From: Glycine soja
Lineage: Eukaryota; Streptophyta; Magnoliopsida; Fabales; Fabaceae
Direction of reading: 5' to 3'
Assembly (NCBI RefSeq): GCF_004193775.1
Contig: NC_041019.1
Span: forward strand, 12,572,204 to 12,636,203
DNA length: 64,000 nucleotides
Below are positions 12,901 to 28,200 of the stretch, piece after piece. Below the pieces are notes generated by a model. That model saw only the letters and a program-made list of their open reading frames with translations, ran no database searches and had not been told where the DNA came from. The first letter of the stretch is position 1. The number at the start of each line of letters is the position of its first letter. A program made the translations under genes and the position numbers.

Positions 12901-15900
12901 TTTGCTATATTTTTCATCATGTAAGTTTTCTATTACTGTCTGTCAAACATTAATTATAAATGACATAGCATTCATTCTTCAGCTGTGCCTGCGCTGTGGG
13001 TCCATCATCTTAGTCTTATGCTGATCTATTACTTATAACAAACTTATGCTTCATTATGCCAAACAAAATGTTTCTTTGTGATACCTCTTTTAAACTATCA
13101 TTGTCACCTCTATCAGTGACACTACATTTGTTATAGCTTCCATCTTTAACTATATTTTCTCATTTATATCTTTAATCGCCGGTTTCATTCTTCTGTGATT
13201 GAATGAAATCATTGAAATTAAGTGGAAGATATTTCATAAATAGAACAGATTGAGTAGATACTATTTTCAGATTAAACAAATAACATCATTTCTAATTATT
13301 TACCAAATTTCATTCTAATTAGGCAAAACCTTCTTCTATACACCCAGAACATTCACTTTTCCTCTTTATATATTAATGTTTTGGTTGAATTATTTTTAAA
13401 GGAAAAATATTTCAGTCAATACTTTTTCTCTTTATACAAGCAACAATACTTTTTTTAGTCCCTAATAAATTAACAAATTTTATATTTGTTCTCTAATGAA
13501 AAAATTCCTTTGTTATTAGTTCCTTTGAGAAAGACTAATAACAAATGAAAAAATATTTGTCACGAAACAAACACAAAATTTTCTAATTTACTAAGGATAA
13601 AAAAAATACCAAAGACCAAAAATAAAATTATTTTTTTATTAAGAACTCAATGTAAAAGAAAATTTATCAAGAAACAAATATAAAATTCAAATATTTATTA
13701 CAGATCGAAAACACATTTAAGTCTTAATAGTCAACATTCAAACAAAAGGAAAATCAATATCCGACCTATTCTGACCATGTCTCATATTTAGTAGGAACTC
13801 TATTGCCTTGTAGCTCTGATTTGGACCTTGTAGTTATTCACATTTTCCATTTCAATTTCATGTTTTAGCATAGTAACATTGCAAGCATGGGCTAGATAGT
13901 TAGATACCTTGTTAATAACTCTGCCTCTCTCTCTCTCTTCTTCTTTTATACCAAAGATGTGTCATGAAGTCTATAAGATTTTATGTAAGAATCCCTCTCA
14001 TGTGACTGGGAGCACAGAGCTAGAAGAAGGACGTGATGATGAATATTTTCTAAGGGAAGTTATAACACCTATATATCAAGTTTTAATGAAGGTCAGTATG
14101 ATGCAGCAATAATTGGATTAATATTGCTGCTTTTTTTCAAATGTTTGCCTGAAACTTGTTTCTGTATTTGGTTAAAAAGGAAGCAGAGAGAAACAACAGA
14201 GGCAGGGCAAGTCATTCCAATTGGAGAAATTATGATGATCTTAACGAATACTTTTGGTAAATGTTTCATTAAACTTTTACTTATCAAATAACAAGAAGCC
14301 AAAAGTTATTTTTGTATACATTTGGATAACAAGAAGCTCAAGTCTGTCCTTTTCCAGGTCTAAGAAATGTTTTGATGATCTAAAATGGCCATTGAATCCC
14401 AAAGCAGATTTTTTTAGGCATTTAGATGAGACACAGAGATCAATTCGGGTCTGTATCTATTTTCTCTTTTGCTTTAGATTCTGTCTGTGTTATTTTCGAC
14501 TGTTGAATTCTCTCACAATACATATGTATCCGATATAGTTAGGATAAATGAATATTTGGTTTGTTTTTTCGTGAGCATATCATTTACTTTATATTCTTTT
14601 TGTTTAAATAATTTCTCTATTGATCACATGTTAAATGACATATTTTTATTCTTCATGTCATTTATTATTCTATTTTATGCCTTAATTTTATTAGATATTT
14701 CAAGGACAGTCTCTCCTAAAATAAAAGTTGCTTGGTGGAGGCATTTTCAATGCTTCTATATTTCCAAATTTAAATCCAAGTAGAATGGTGGTATCATTGA
14801 GAAGCTATGTGCATATATTTTTAAAAAATGATTAATATAAGTATCAATTATCACTCAAAACTGACCAAAACAAGATTTTAATGCAAATCAATTCATGGAC
14901 TATTTTTATCAAAATAAAAAAAATCATGAAAATAAACGTAAGGGTATTTCCTTACGTCTGAATTTGTTAAGGGACAGAATGATTTATGTGTTTTCACTTT
15001 AGTTAAGGGACACGAACTTTTTAAGGATATTGTGTTTGATATCAAACGATGACTAGGATTCCCAAGTGAAACAAGTGGGGCACCATGCCAAAATCCATTA
15101 TAACCATTCATTTTATTCAAAAGGCTCAGATTTTTTTTTCTTCCTTTTTTCCCAATTTGGCCTTGATTATCCCTTCTATGTCAGCAAAAGTACCAGTTTA
15201 GGCCACTTTTGCAAACTATTTATCAATAGGGGTCTGTTTTTAAACATTTTTCTGGAGGGGTATGCTTTTATTTGGATTGCGGTATAATATCACAAGATGC
15301 AAAATACAAGTCTTCAAGAAACAGATCTGAATAAAAGAAACAAAACTTGAACCACCGTGAAATTCACAATGCAAATCCCATGCTCGTGGAACCACCACAA
15401 CATGGTCAAAGCCGTTCATCTCCCAACCACAGCCTGTGAAATCCACGGCACAAACATGGTCTGTTCCATTATTCAGATCCACAGAGGTTTATCTTCTAAC
15501 TCTGTGGACACCTTCAACAACGTCATCGAAGCTGTTATGACGAAGATGGAGGCACAACTCGATCCCCTCCTCGACCGCTTTCATGCGCCGCCGACGTTCA
15601 TCATCTACATGTTTCTCTTCTGGGCCGTTGCCATACGCAAACAGAGGGGTATTCCGATGAGCGCACTCTGGATGTGGATGACAAACACATCAGAAAAAGA
15701 TCTTAGGTGAGAGAGAAGATGAGGGTGGGGTTGGGGGTTTGAACTGCGAGAGAGAAGAGAGAATCAGGCTGCAGGGAAATTGGGAAGGAATAAATAAAAA
15801 GAGGGAAAAAAGAAGAAGAAAGAATCACCCTAGAAATACTTTGGCATGGTGCCCAAGTTGTTTTGCTTGTGCACCCTAGCTATCGTCTTGATATCAAAGA

Positions 15901-16233
15901 GACTGGACTTCTCTATTACACTGATTAGTTGAGAGTTTCCTGGTTTTTTTTTTTGTCTGTGTTTTCTCCTTTTGCATTGTCTTTGATGAGGATCCCTTAT
16001 CCTCCAAACTTTTTCACTTTTACCTCGCTTTCTCTTGTAAATTGTCTTCTTGTATCCAAAACAAAAAAAGAAAGAAGAATAAAAATTGCCAGGAACTGTG
16101 GGATCTCACTTCCAATTCCAGTATTAATATTGGTAAAAGTACGAGAATAATGGAGTCTGTATTGTAGAACGACTCCATACGTTAGTACAGTTTATTTTTT
16201 TTTGGATAGGATGTGGATGGCCTTTATTGAATT

Positions 16234-16295
<62 letters not shown>

Positions 16296-19200
16296 TTATA
16301 TATACATATATATATGTATATGAAGGAACTTCAGTTCTACTGCTCAGGCTGCAATTGTCTCTAATGTAGAGATGTTTATTTTGTGTTTTCATTTATGTTG
16401 TTCTTGTTGTTCTTCTTCTTCCAATTGTATTTTCCTTTCCCACTAATAAAATTGTTGCATTGATTAAGCAGTATTGTATGTAAATGCTCACATGTGTTAG
16501 ATGAACTTGCATTACTTTGATAGAGACCTTTATTGAAGTACAAATGCCTATGACAGGGCCATAGGCAAACCAGCACTGGAGTTGGTAAGAGGAAGCCCAA
16601 AACAAATTTTGTTGAAGTTCGTACGTTTTTGCATCTGTATAGAAGTTTTGATCGAATGTGGATATTCTTTATATTGGCTTTACAGGTAATTTTAGTAGTT
16701 GGACCTGTGGAGTTCTTTATGCTGACTTTAATTGAATGTCTAGAACTATGATTAAGTCTTGAAACTTCATGCAAATTTTGTTTCAAATATGGAAGTATTT
16801 TTTCAGGCAATGATTATCATAGCATGGAGTTCCTTGAGACCTGTTAGAGTGTTTTTTGATGCAGATGTCTTCAGAAATGTTATGACTATATTCATTACAT
16901 ATGCTTTTCTCAATTTTCTTCAAGGTATTTGATTCCTATATGTCTGAGCTTTTTGTTGTACCTACTTTTATCAAAATATTTTCTTCAAAGAGAGAAAAGA
17001 AGGAAGGAGGATAAAATATCCACCATCTCACTACAGAAAAAATTTCACTGATACTTTCTGACCTCTCGAAGAGCAGCAATAAAATTAATGTCAGGATATA
17101 TTGCTGAATTTTGGCTATGAACTAAAAGATTATTTCCTAAACCTTCCAAAAGGTTTCTGTGGAAAACAAGTCCTGACTATGAGGAGTTTTGTATCAAATA
17201 ATGATAGAAATGTAATGATGGAGAAATTTCAAAATGGTAGACAAACGTTCTCACCTTGGCCTGTACAGAGAATGTTGAGCAGAAAAGAAAATGAAATAGA
17301 AAAAATGGAAACTTGAAAGATTCCGAATAACATTTGGTTGATTAAATTGCTTTATACAAGGCAAGCACTGATATAGGTGCTGCTATTCAATCAATAGTGA
17401 CAGTTGGTGACAATCAGTTACAAAAAACTCAAACAAACTCTTATAACAAACTGAATAACTAAACTAATTGTGTAATTTCTTAACTAGCTAAACTAGAAAG
17501 CATCTCTATAGACTCTAAAGGCCTGCAACTTGCAGAGCATATGCAAGATTATCAAACTCGACTTGTAAACTCAACACACAGACTTGTGAGAGTTTCGTAA
17601 ACTTGATTTGTAAAACTCGTAAACTTGTAAGAATCTACTTCATATAAAAATAATAATAAAATACCTATAAATAACATATCAATTCAACATTTCAACACCA
17701 TAATAAATCAAATAGTAAATCATAAATTTTATAATACTAAAGTAACTAAGTCTAGTAGTACAATATTTCTAGATTAGTTCAAACTACACCAAATAATTGG
17801 GAAAGAAAAAACATAACAATCATCAGCAACTAATAAAAAAACAAAGCTTCCCTCCAACTGAATGGGAAGGTTCGAAATGTGGAGGATGACGTATGTGAAA
17901 GGTGAGAAACTTGAAACCCTAAACTCATAATCATGTGCGTGAAAGAATGGAGATGGAGACTTCAATGATCAACCCCCACCCAGCAGCAATTGATGAGCAG
18001 ATGAGAAGGAAAGACAGGAAGAATCACATAGAAAGAAGGAAACAAAGGCAAGAAATGAGAAAAGAAAACCCTAATCATCATTTTTCTCGAAAATGAGTGG
18101 TTTTCAAAAACAAACTACACAAAAGGACCTTCTTTGTAAACAATTTTACATTTCAGGGGTTGTTTTTGTAACCTTGGATTTATATTTTGTCCTGTAGCGA
18201 GAGGCACCACTTGGAATGGTGTCTCTTGTTTTTTGTTGTCATACTTTTTACATCGGTTATACTACAATAGATGTAAAAAAAAGTACTTCTTACATCAATT
18301 TTAGTCAAAAAAATATAAGCACCACTCAAAGTGTTAGCTCCTATGTTCCTACAATAAATGTAAACAAAAATACTTTTTACACTGTATTTGTATATTGTTT
18401 TTCTAAGTCACTCATTTTAGTCAAAATTCCCCATATCGAGTCTTCTAAAACAGGCAACGCAAGAATGACCTACCCTAGTGTTGTTCATTAAATTATTGGG
18501 GCTTCAACTGGACTCGCTGACTCGGCAGTGGACTCACGAGTTTGACTGATAAACTCATTCGAGTTTACCAGTTAACTCGTGAGTTTAATACCTATGGGTA
18601 TATGGCTTGGAAAGCACAGAAACCCACCCCAACTGGGCCTATATAGTAGGATTTATTTGGGAAGAATAGGTGATATCAAGGCTATCAAATATCTATAGGA
18701 AATGAGCTTAATAGTTTCTTGCTGCCCAAGAAGCTGTAGACACCCTAAATCTGCATATTTGGTCCATGCTAACTGTAATAAATAGGTCTGCTCGCTCCCT
18801 TATCAGCCTTAGTTCTTTCCGTCTCCATTGCTGTATTTGTAAACCTCTATTGACTTCCATATTTTTTGTTACATACAAATTCAAAATCCATAATTGAAAG
18901 ATTTGCCAAAATAACCACTCGGTTCTGTTGGAAGTTGTTCAGTTCTTTGGTAGTCATTAAAGAATATTTTCTTAAAAAAAAATGAATGTAGCTTTATTAC
19001 TTAATTAGTTTCAATAGCAATTACTATTGCCATTTATTAACTTTTTTTTATATCTTCTATTTGCAGCAACTCTTGATATTATTCTCACTTGGAATGCATT
19101 GAAGAATATGAAATTTACTCAGTGGCTTCGATATTTTCTGAAATTTTTTGTAGCAGCTGTTTGGATTATTGTTTTGCCAGTCTCTTATTCCAGTTCTTCA

Positions 19201-22200
19201 CAGAATCCATCGGGACTTGTAAAATTTGGCACCAGTTGGGCTGGGCATTGGAGGAACGAGTCACTTTACACCTATGTTGTTGTATTATATATGTTGCCAA
19301 ACATAGTGGCTGCAATTCTATTTTTCCTTCCTCCTCTGCGGAAAAAATTGGAGCAGTCAAATATGCGAATCATTACCGTTTTGATATGGTGGGCTCAGGT
19401 GAGCAACACATGCATTAATTGTTTATTTTTGTGGAAATATCTGTAGAGATGCTTTGTATATTAATCTTTGCTTATCATTCTAATTGAAATAAGTTTTTTC
19501 GGTGTACTCTACCTAACATTCACAATTCTGCAGCCAAAATTGTTTGTCGGCAGAGGAATGGATGAGGACATGTTATCAGTGATGAAGTAAGTGAGAATTT
19601 TATCAATTTTCTTTTTGCATCGCAGATCTTTTTGTGGTCTGGGAGGTGGGGAAGGGGGATTTGGAAGAGAATTTCAAGGTGGAAACCTAAAACGATTCAA
19701 GAAGAAGAAATGAAGAATTCTTTATTGACTAGGGCTGAGTAAATTGAAAAGAGTTGCTTTATATACTGAGCTATAACAGGTTATACCAAACTAACAAGCC
19801 TGTAAACGCATAACTAACTAATATTCGTCCTGTGGGCTAACTGGTAAATATCGACCAATCTCAGCTTGGAAACAAACTTCTGAGAATGTTTGGGATGTAA
19901 ACTATTGGTGAAGAGGTCTGCATTTTGGTCAGTGGTGTGTAAGGGTAGATAGAAGTCGTATCAATCCAGCCATGCGCTTCTCGCGGACAATATTGTCAAG
20001 CTGTAATATTATGAACGTTGAAGATGGTTGGTCAATGGGAAAATTAGTGGGTGATGTGGTGTTAAGTTGGGAAGGTTGTTGCTTAATGGAAATAGCACCA
20101 TTGACATCTAAGTAATGCCAACGTGGTTTAATTGAGAGCTGGACTGGGACACAGGCAAGGCAATATATAATATTCATAAAATTGAGTACATCCCTAGAGA
20201 TCAAAATTTCTCTACTCTAAATTTCATATGCTAAATTTCCTTTAACTCTTGCCTTGTACCCCCAAAAAGGCACACTTTCGGGCTCTACTATAAAATTTTC
20301 CTCTGTGGGAAGTAAGTGTAGAGACATAACAAAGTGAGCCAAAAAACCATTAATGATGAGTCTGGCAGCTTGCCAAACAAAACGTCATATGGTGATTTAT
20401 TTTCCAGCACTTTACAAGGTAATCTATTCATATAAAAACTACATGACTTATAACATATTTCGGCACTAACTTAGGAATTGAGGACTGAATCATAAGAGCT
20501 CAAGAAATGTGAAAAATGGACTGGTGTCTTCTTTCATAACTACCATTTTTGTTGTGGTGTTTTACTATTAATTAATACCTATATCATCATAACAGTCAGA
20601 TAAAATAAATTTTTGACCATTATATGTCCTAATATATTTTACAGCTCCATTAAATTGCCTTTTGACCTTTGAAACAAAATTTTATTCAATAGTTATTAAG
20701 CCTCAAATTTACCCTATAACATCATTATCCAAGTGAATCTACTATAATCATCAAAGCATGGGCAAAATTGACATCTTACTCAAAATTGGGAAGACAAGTT
20801 TGGATCCTAAATTGGGGATCGTAAGATCCTACAAAAATTTAGGAGAAGGGATCAAGTTATTTTAGAAGAAAAACAACTTTAAAAGAGTTAACTCTTTATT
20901 TTAATTATTGATTTTCTTGAAATCTAATGGTTAAAATTAATTTTACTATAACTATTTGATTTCAAGATAATTTATGATGAGGATGAAAAGTTATTCTTGA
21001 AATAAGTTGATTCCTCCTCTTTATATATATAATCATATATGTGTGCATATATAAAGTAACATGCATAAATCTTTATATCATACTTCAAACACTTAATTGA
21101 ACTTCAATTGAACATGATATGGTCAAATAAATCCCATCCTAGTTACAAAACCGGAAAAAAAAGCATAAGATACTTAATTTAATTATGGGGATCCATCAAT
21201 TACCTTTTAATGATATCGTTATATTAATTGTGAAACTATTTTGACCCTTAACCATACATTTTAGGAAGCAACATGCCAATTTTAGAATTATTTTTTAATT
21301 GAATCAGACTAATTAATAATGTGGTATTGTATTGAATCAAGGCGCCTATATGCCACTTCTATTATTAATTTTATTTATATTTTTTTTTTAATTTAAAATA
21401 TGATAAATGCTAACTAGTGTCTTAAAGGTATTAGTTAAGAAACTTAAACTTGAAATATTTTTATTGAAAGATAAAAAATTAAGTTGTTCATGGTCTTTTT
21501 TATGCTTTCTTATAGTTTAATTAATAAATATTTTAATTTTACTTTTAGTTGTCAATCAATACTCTAACAACGCTGGTTACCAAGATCCTTAAAAGATACT
21601 TTATGGCAGGTATACCCTCTTCTGGATCATGCTGCTAATTAGCAAGCTAGCATTCAGCTACTACGTGGAGGTACTATTTATGTAAATGGTTTTGATTTGA
21701 TTTTTATTTTGAGTTGAGTAACTTGTGGACACTAAAACACATGTGAGTGATAAAGTGGCTATATGTCCATATATACATTCATGAAATTAATGAATGAGTT
21801 CATGATATTCTGTAATTCATGTGTGACAAGAAGTTCTGTTACTCTTTGTTTTTGGGAAAAAAGGTTGGAAGGAAATAAAAGGAGACATGAAGGATAAAAA
21901 TTACATTTTTCCTTTATTTGAGAGAAATATGAAGAGGGATTTTTTTTTTTTTTTTGGAGTCCAGAATGAGAATATCACACCCAAATTTGCAGGGATATGG
22001 GGATGAAGAACTCTAGTTTTGGTGTTTTAGTTTCTTAAATATTAAATAATATTTTTTAAATATAATAAATAATTGACTTAAATATATTTTTAATTCATCA
22101 AATTTAATACACTTTTCATTTTAGTTTCTCAATTAAAATTTTTTTTTTAGTCTCTCAAATTTACCGTGACAGACTAAAAACAACATTATACAAATTTAAG

Positions 22201-25200
22201 AGACTAAAACCTTAAAATTTTAATTGGAGGATAAAAAAAATGTATCAAATTTGAGAAACTAAAAATATATTTAAACTTAAATAATTTTAAATTAAGAAAA
22301 ATCTAATGGAGCAAGAAGTTTGTTTTTTTAATTAGTATAAAAGTATCTTTCGTATAGTTTATTTATTTCTATTCATTATTTTCACATATCCAAACAAGTA
22401 TAGATTTTTTTTCTAACTTCTTTCTTTCATATATATCTTTATCTATCTGTCCGGACAATGTATTTTTTCTACTTTATTTCTCTTTCTTACTGTTATCCAA
22501 GCTATTCAAGGCATGGATGACAAATGAGAGAGATGAAATTATTGAATGAGAAAGACACTTTCTGTGTCAAATATCCATTCATATTATTTAGTGTGTTAGA
22601 GTATCCGCAAATATTGAGAAGAATTATGCATATATTAGGATAAATAAGGTTAGGTATTTGGTACTTAATTCCTAGAATAAGTTGGAACGATAGTGCTCTG
22701 TATTTTGTATCACATCAAAATATTCAATACTTCAGTTTAATATTCTCTCTCTTTCTCCTTCCTTGCCTAAACCATATAAAATTTTAACTGTATTTATTAA
22801 ACTCAAATATTTATTAGAGATAAAAAAATATATTTAAATTTATAAAATTCTACATGGATACTACACAATTACTTCAACTATTCAAGCTTAATGCTATCAA
22901 TACATCGAAGTAGATGAATCAATTCAATTCGTGGTTTAACTAAGTCACGCAAATATGGTAATTAGTAAACTGCCTCACTGCATTAATCGAACCTAGGACC
23001 CTCATGCATCTACCCCTATCGCCCCCCCAGCCTCCATCCATCGTGTCTTTGAAGCACATTGTTTCAGCAACTCAATGCCTCTCCTTTTTTTTTTATTTTC
23101 TCTCTCATTTGTAAGTTTGTGCAAAAAATAAAAAGATCATGGAATCAATTCCCAATAAATGAACTATTGAATTCATGCAATCATGTTTCATGTATTTTCT
23201 TTTTTCCTCCGTGTTATGATTGTATGAAACTGACAAAATATTTTTGAAATTGTACTTCATTGATTTTGATTCTCTTTTCACTAAATTAACCTTTCAATAG
23301 ATATTGCCCCTTGTTGGTCCCACAAAACTAATCATGGGGATGTCTATAGATAACTACCGGTGGCATGAGTTCTTTCCAGAAAATGGTAACATCCTATGTT
23401 TTTTCCACTATCTTTACTATGTGTTCTGTCTGTATATTCAACTCACGTTCCGTAAGTGTTACAGAGACTCACAATATCTGTGTTGTCATTGCAATATGGG
23501 CTCCAATTATCCTGGTCAGTTTAGAAGGAAAGGAATTTTGTAGTTACAAACTCTATCTTGTTCCGTTACTTTGGCTTTCACATGTTTGGGGATTATTTCA
23601 TTCCACTCTTGCGTGTTTTATTAATATATAGGTTTATTTTATGGATACTCAAATTTGGTATGCCATTTACGCCACTCTATTGGGTGTCATTGTTGGAGCC
23701 GTCGGCCATCTGGGAGAGGTTAGTGGTATATGTTTATTGCAATATTTTATATTAAACCTTTTTAATCCTCCCCCCGCACCCCAACCCTTTGTAATGTGAT
23801 TTATTCACAAAAATTAAGTTGCATTATATGATAAGCTATCTCATAAAACCTATCTTTACATGATTTCCCCCCCGAAAGATTTGAATTTTTGCTTGGGATA
23901 ATGAAAGTACTTAATTTCTATTCGAGGTAAAATACTTTTCTGGCAATGGTGCATGGATAATTCAAAATTGGGGATGTATACATGTCAGATACCGATATGC
24001 ATGTTATCCAGCTGCCTCGCGGTATCAAAGCACGACTGTTTTGCCTTGTCTTCGTCAAACAATTTAATTTTTCTTTGGATAATGAAGAGATCATTATCAT
24101 AACTTGAATATAATTTTTTTAAATAAATTTTATTACAGATATGCTTTTCAAGATATTAATGACCAACAATAATACGATGATGATAGCAAACCAATATTAA
24201 TATCATCTATATCATGAAAAATAACGAAATCAAGAAAAAATAAGAGCATATATACAAATTTTAAATATAATTATATTTAACTACATCCATACATACGCAA
24301 TTACTCATGCAACATAGTTTTTTTTTGGTGATTTTCTCCTAACATTTTGCATCTCTTAGATAAGGACACTTGAAATGCTCCGCTCTAGATTTCAATCTGT
24401 ACCGGGAGCTTTCAGTCTGCGCTTTTGGACTGGAAGAGACACAAAAACTAAACAGGTGGAATTGGTATGTATGCAATGAAATTTGTTAAAGATATCATTT
24501 GTTCACATGTAAATAGTGACATATTTATCGTTTGAAATTAGGGATCATAGTCATTATTGTTCATTATTATGTTTCCATAATGATTATAATTAAAAGAATC
24601 ACATGTGTATTATACATATTTTCCAACGATTTCCTCATGCCCGACACTTTTGGAATAGGTGTGTGGATAATATGATGAGTGACTTGTTTAATGAATCTAT
24701 GATAAACTCTATTATCTTAGTACACTACTAGAAAAAGCGATTTCAACATCGATGGAAAAGCACATTTTACATCGGTGGTCAACCGATGTTGAATAGGATG
24801 TTGTTGAAAGTTAAAAGTTTCAACAGCGGTCCTCCAACCACCGTTGTAGAAAGACAACATTTTTCCACATCGGTGCTTACTTAGGAAACGATGTAGAAGT
24901 TAAACCTTCTACATCGGTTCTATAATAGAAAACGATGTAAAATAGTATTTTTTTTTCACATCGGTGTTGAGTTAAGAAACGATGTAGAAGTTAGACCTTC
25001 TACATCGGAGTTATCATAGAAAACGATGTAAAATAATGCTTTTCCACATCGGTGCTCAGTTAAGAAACGATGTAGAAGTTAGACCTTCTACATCGGTGGT
25101 CAGTTAAGAAATGATGTAGAAGTTAGACCTTCTACATCGGTGTAGAAGTTAAACCTTCTATTTCCATCATATCTTTGCAGAAACTAATTAAACACAAAGG

Positions 25201-28200
25201 CATTGTCGAAGAAGTCCAACAAAAGGAGAGGAGAATGCATAATCACATAAGAAGAAAGTTTTCAAATATAAAACAAAAAAAAAAAACTCCATAATCAATA
25301 CCCACTTCCCTTTCTCGGTTGCGAATGTTTCCCGATAGAACACAACAAACCGCCATCTCAAATACAAAAGAAGGGAAGTAGCTATTGATATATTAACTTG
25401 GGTTTTAAAATTTGAAAAAGAAAATGTTGTGCACTGTCGCACGCATAGTTATAATGATCAATCAACATTCAATGCAATTCCTAAGTCCCATCTCTTCATA
25501 GTCAATACAAATGTACAATATAAATATATATAATATTAATACTTAAATATAATAATAATAATTATACAAGGAAATGCACATAAAATATTAATAGAATAAA
25601 TTACACTCGCACTCCCTATTCTTTGAACTTATTACACTTGCATTCAATTCGTTCATGAACCTATCTAAACCCCCCCTAAGTTTTGCAATTTGCTACACTT
25701 GCACCCTTCTACACTAACGGTGTTAGTTCTGTTAAGCCAAACCTATCACATGTGAGGCATGTGCTAATTAAATGGAATTTTTAGGACATAAATACCCTCA
25801 ATCTTTCTAATTGAATTCAACCTTCACCCCAACAACATTCTCCATTCATCTCTCCTCTGAATTGTTGACAACAACAAAACTCCCAAGTCCCAAGTCTTAA
25901 CATCAACATTCTCACAGATAATTCATCAAGCGCCTTTGACAATTAGCCTTTGGGTTCAAACTTGTCAAAACATCAGTAATAAGAGCATAGTATATTTATA
26001 GAAAAATCAAGTATAAGAAAACATAAAGGTAAGCAACAACATCATTCATTTTTGTTAATCAGTAAAAACATGTATATTGATGAGAGCGGTATAAGAGGTA
26101 CCATATGAATGTTACAAAACCAAAGCCAAAACATAGTAGCTGGTTACCAAATATTCTGCTACATAGTGATGCGTGAATAATGGATAACCAGAACCCAAAG
26201 ATTAATGGAAAGATTGAAAAGATCCCCCTGATCCTTCGTTAGCTTTCTTAATTAGGAAAAATCCCCGCTCCTGACACATCCATAATAATACATTACAAAA
26301 TATCCATTGACCCTTGTAAAATTGCTTCTCGACTGAATTTTCCTAAAACAAAATTTCAACATCCCTTTGCAGTTCCACATGAGAAAATGCTCTTTCAAAT
26401 TAAGGACCCCCACATATGCTTGCCGTAGCGCTACACACCCACTACAAAAAGGGTGGCTAAAACCAGGGCTGCTATTATACAGCCATGACCAAGAGTAAAA
26501 TATGATGCCATCTATTATGAAGTTTGGATCAGCTACAACACTCTTCATACTTTCATCATTCATAATATATGACAATAACATCAGCGAAATCAGCAGAACG
26601 GAACGACACCGTATCCAGTGAAAGGGTTGGCATTAGTGCGTTTTGCAAACCTACCTTTGATCCTTGGCCTTGTTTCTGCATAAAGAAACACCACGAGATC
26701 ATTCTTATACTTACACTCTGGCTCATCTGAGACTGACTGTGATAAATTGGAGTTGTACTTGAAACCATAGGCGAACGACTCAAAGTTGCTCTATGACGGA
26801 ACAACACCATCGGCAGTGGAGGAACTTTTCTAGTCCGCTTTCAAATCCATGGCGGCATATAATCATGCTTTCAGCAGTTATACTTCATTTTTGTCTTTGC
26901 TATATGCGCTGGTACCTCAAACGCACTTGCCCAGCCAGATCTGGTGCCGCCATAAGTGTCGTTGCACTCAGCTTGTCTTCTACAATGATGCCATCATCCC
27001 CACCGTAGCGTCACACGGCCTTAACGCTATTGTCCTTGCCACAATCCCCATGTTCGCCTACGCTTCTAGTGCCTCGAGGTCCTCGACCTCTATAACAACA
27101 TTACCAACATGCTCCACCTCGCCATCAAACCCTAGTAGAGCACGTTTGCTCTTTTCTAATTTTAGAAACAATAAAAGAAAGTGTGGGTTATTGGAAGGGT
27201 AATTTTGACCTTTCACTTAAAATTAAACAGCATCAGTTAACGGAGACACAAAGGGTTTGCAAAAAAAATACAATTTTACGAAGGGGGTATTGATGTGATA
27301 AGTTGATATCTGGGGGTGCCAGTGTAATATGTGCATATTAATAATACTTATACTAACATAATAATAGCATCATTTGCGATATGGTAAAACACTCTATGTT
27401 TTAAATATGTTTTTATGACAATTGTATTATATTATATATGAAAAATATGTTAATTACATTTTTTTAAAATTATATATAATATTAGATCGATTCATGCGGG
27501 TCAACTCACCACTCATTACATGGACCTACCTCGACTGAATCGATAATCGGGCCTAATTTAATAACATTACTCCAAATACAGAGTGAAATTAATTAAGTAA
27601 AAGGTGATGTAACGTGTTTATTGACCCAAGCATTGTTTGTTGGAAGAAGAAGAAGATTTTATTTCATTTGCCACACAAAATACAAGAGTATGATCCCCTG
27701 TTTATACTAGAATAGAGTGACCACTCACATAATTTGCTTATTCAAGAATACTGAATGCTCACATAATTGTTTATTCAAGACTTTGTAACTTACAACTTTA
27801 CAACTTTCATCTTCCACAATTTAAGGCTCATAAAACTTGTTATTATTATTTTTCTAATTAATATCTAACATCCTCCCTTAATTGGAAAATTCTTCTGCAC
27901 ACCAAGTCATGCTCGCAATCTTCGAAAATCTTTAAATTTGAGAGGCTTGGTGAAAATATCCGCAACTTGATCTTGATTTTTCACATGAGTCAATTCTACT
28001 TCTTTCTTGATAATGCACTCTCTAATGAAATGATACCTTGTATCTATATGCTTACTTCGTTCATGGAACACCGGATTCTTGGCAAGCTCTTGTGCATATC
28101 TATTATCAACATAGATCTTTGTGCTTTCCTTTTGCAACAACTAAAGCTCCTCCAACAATCTTCTTAGCCAAATGGCATGACATGTGCAAGAAGTTGCAAC

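Noticed and set aside
16192..16392. Open frame on the - strand rich in Tyr-Ile
   Set aside because: It is only the translation of the TA microsatellite.
18230..18420. Second CACTA end in intron 12
   Set aside because: It has ACATCGGT-like motifs but no CACTA terminus, so it is mentioned only within a tentative repeat.
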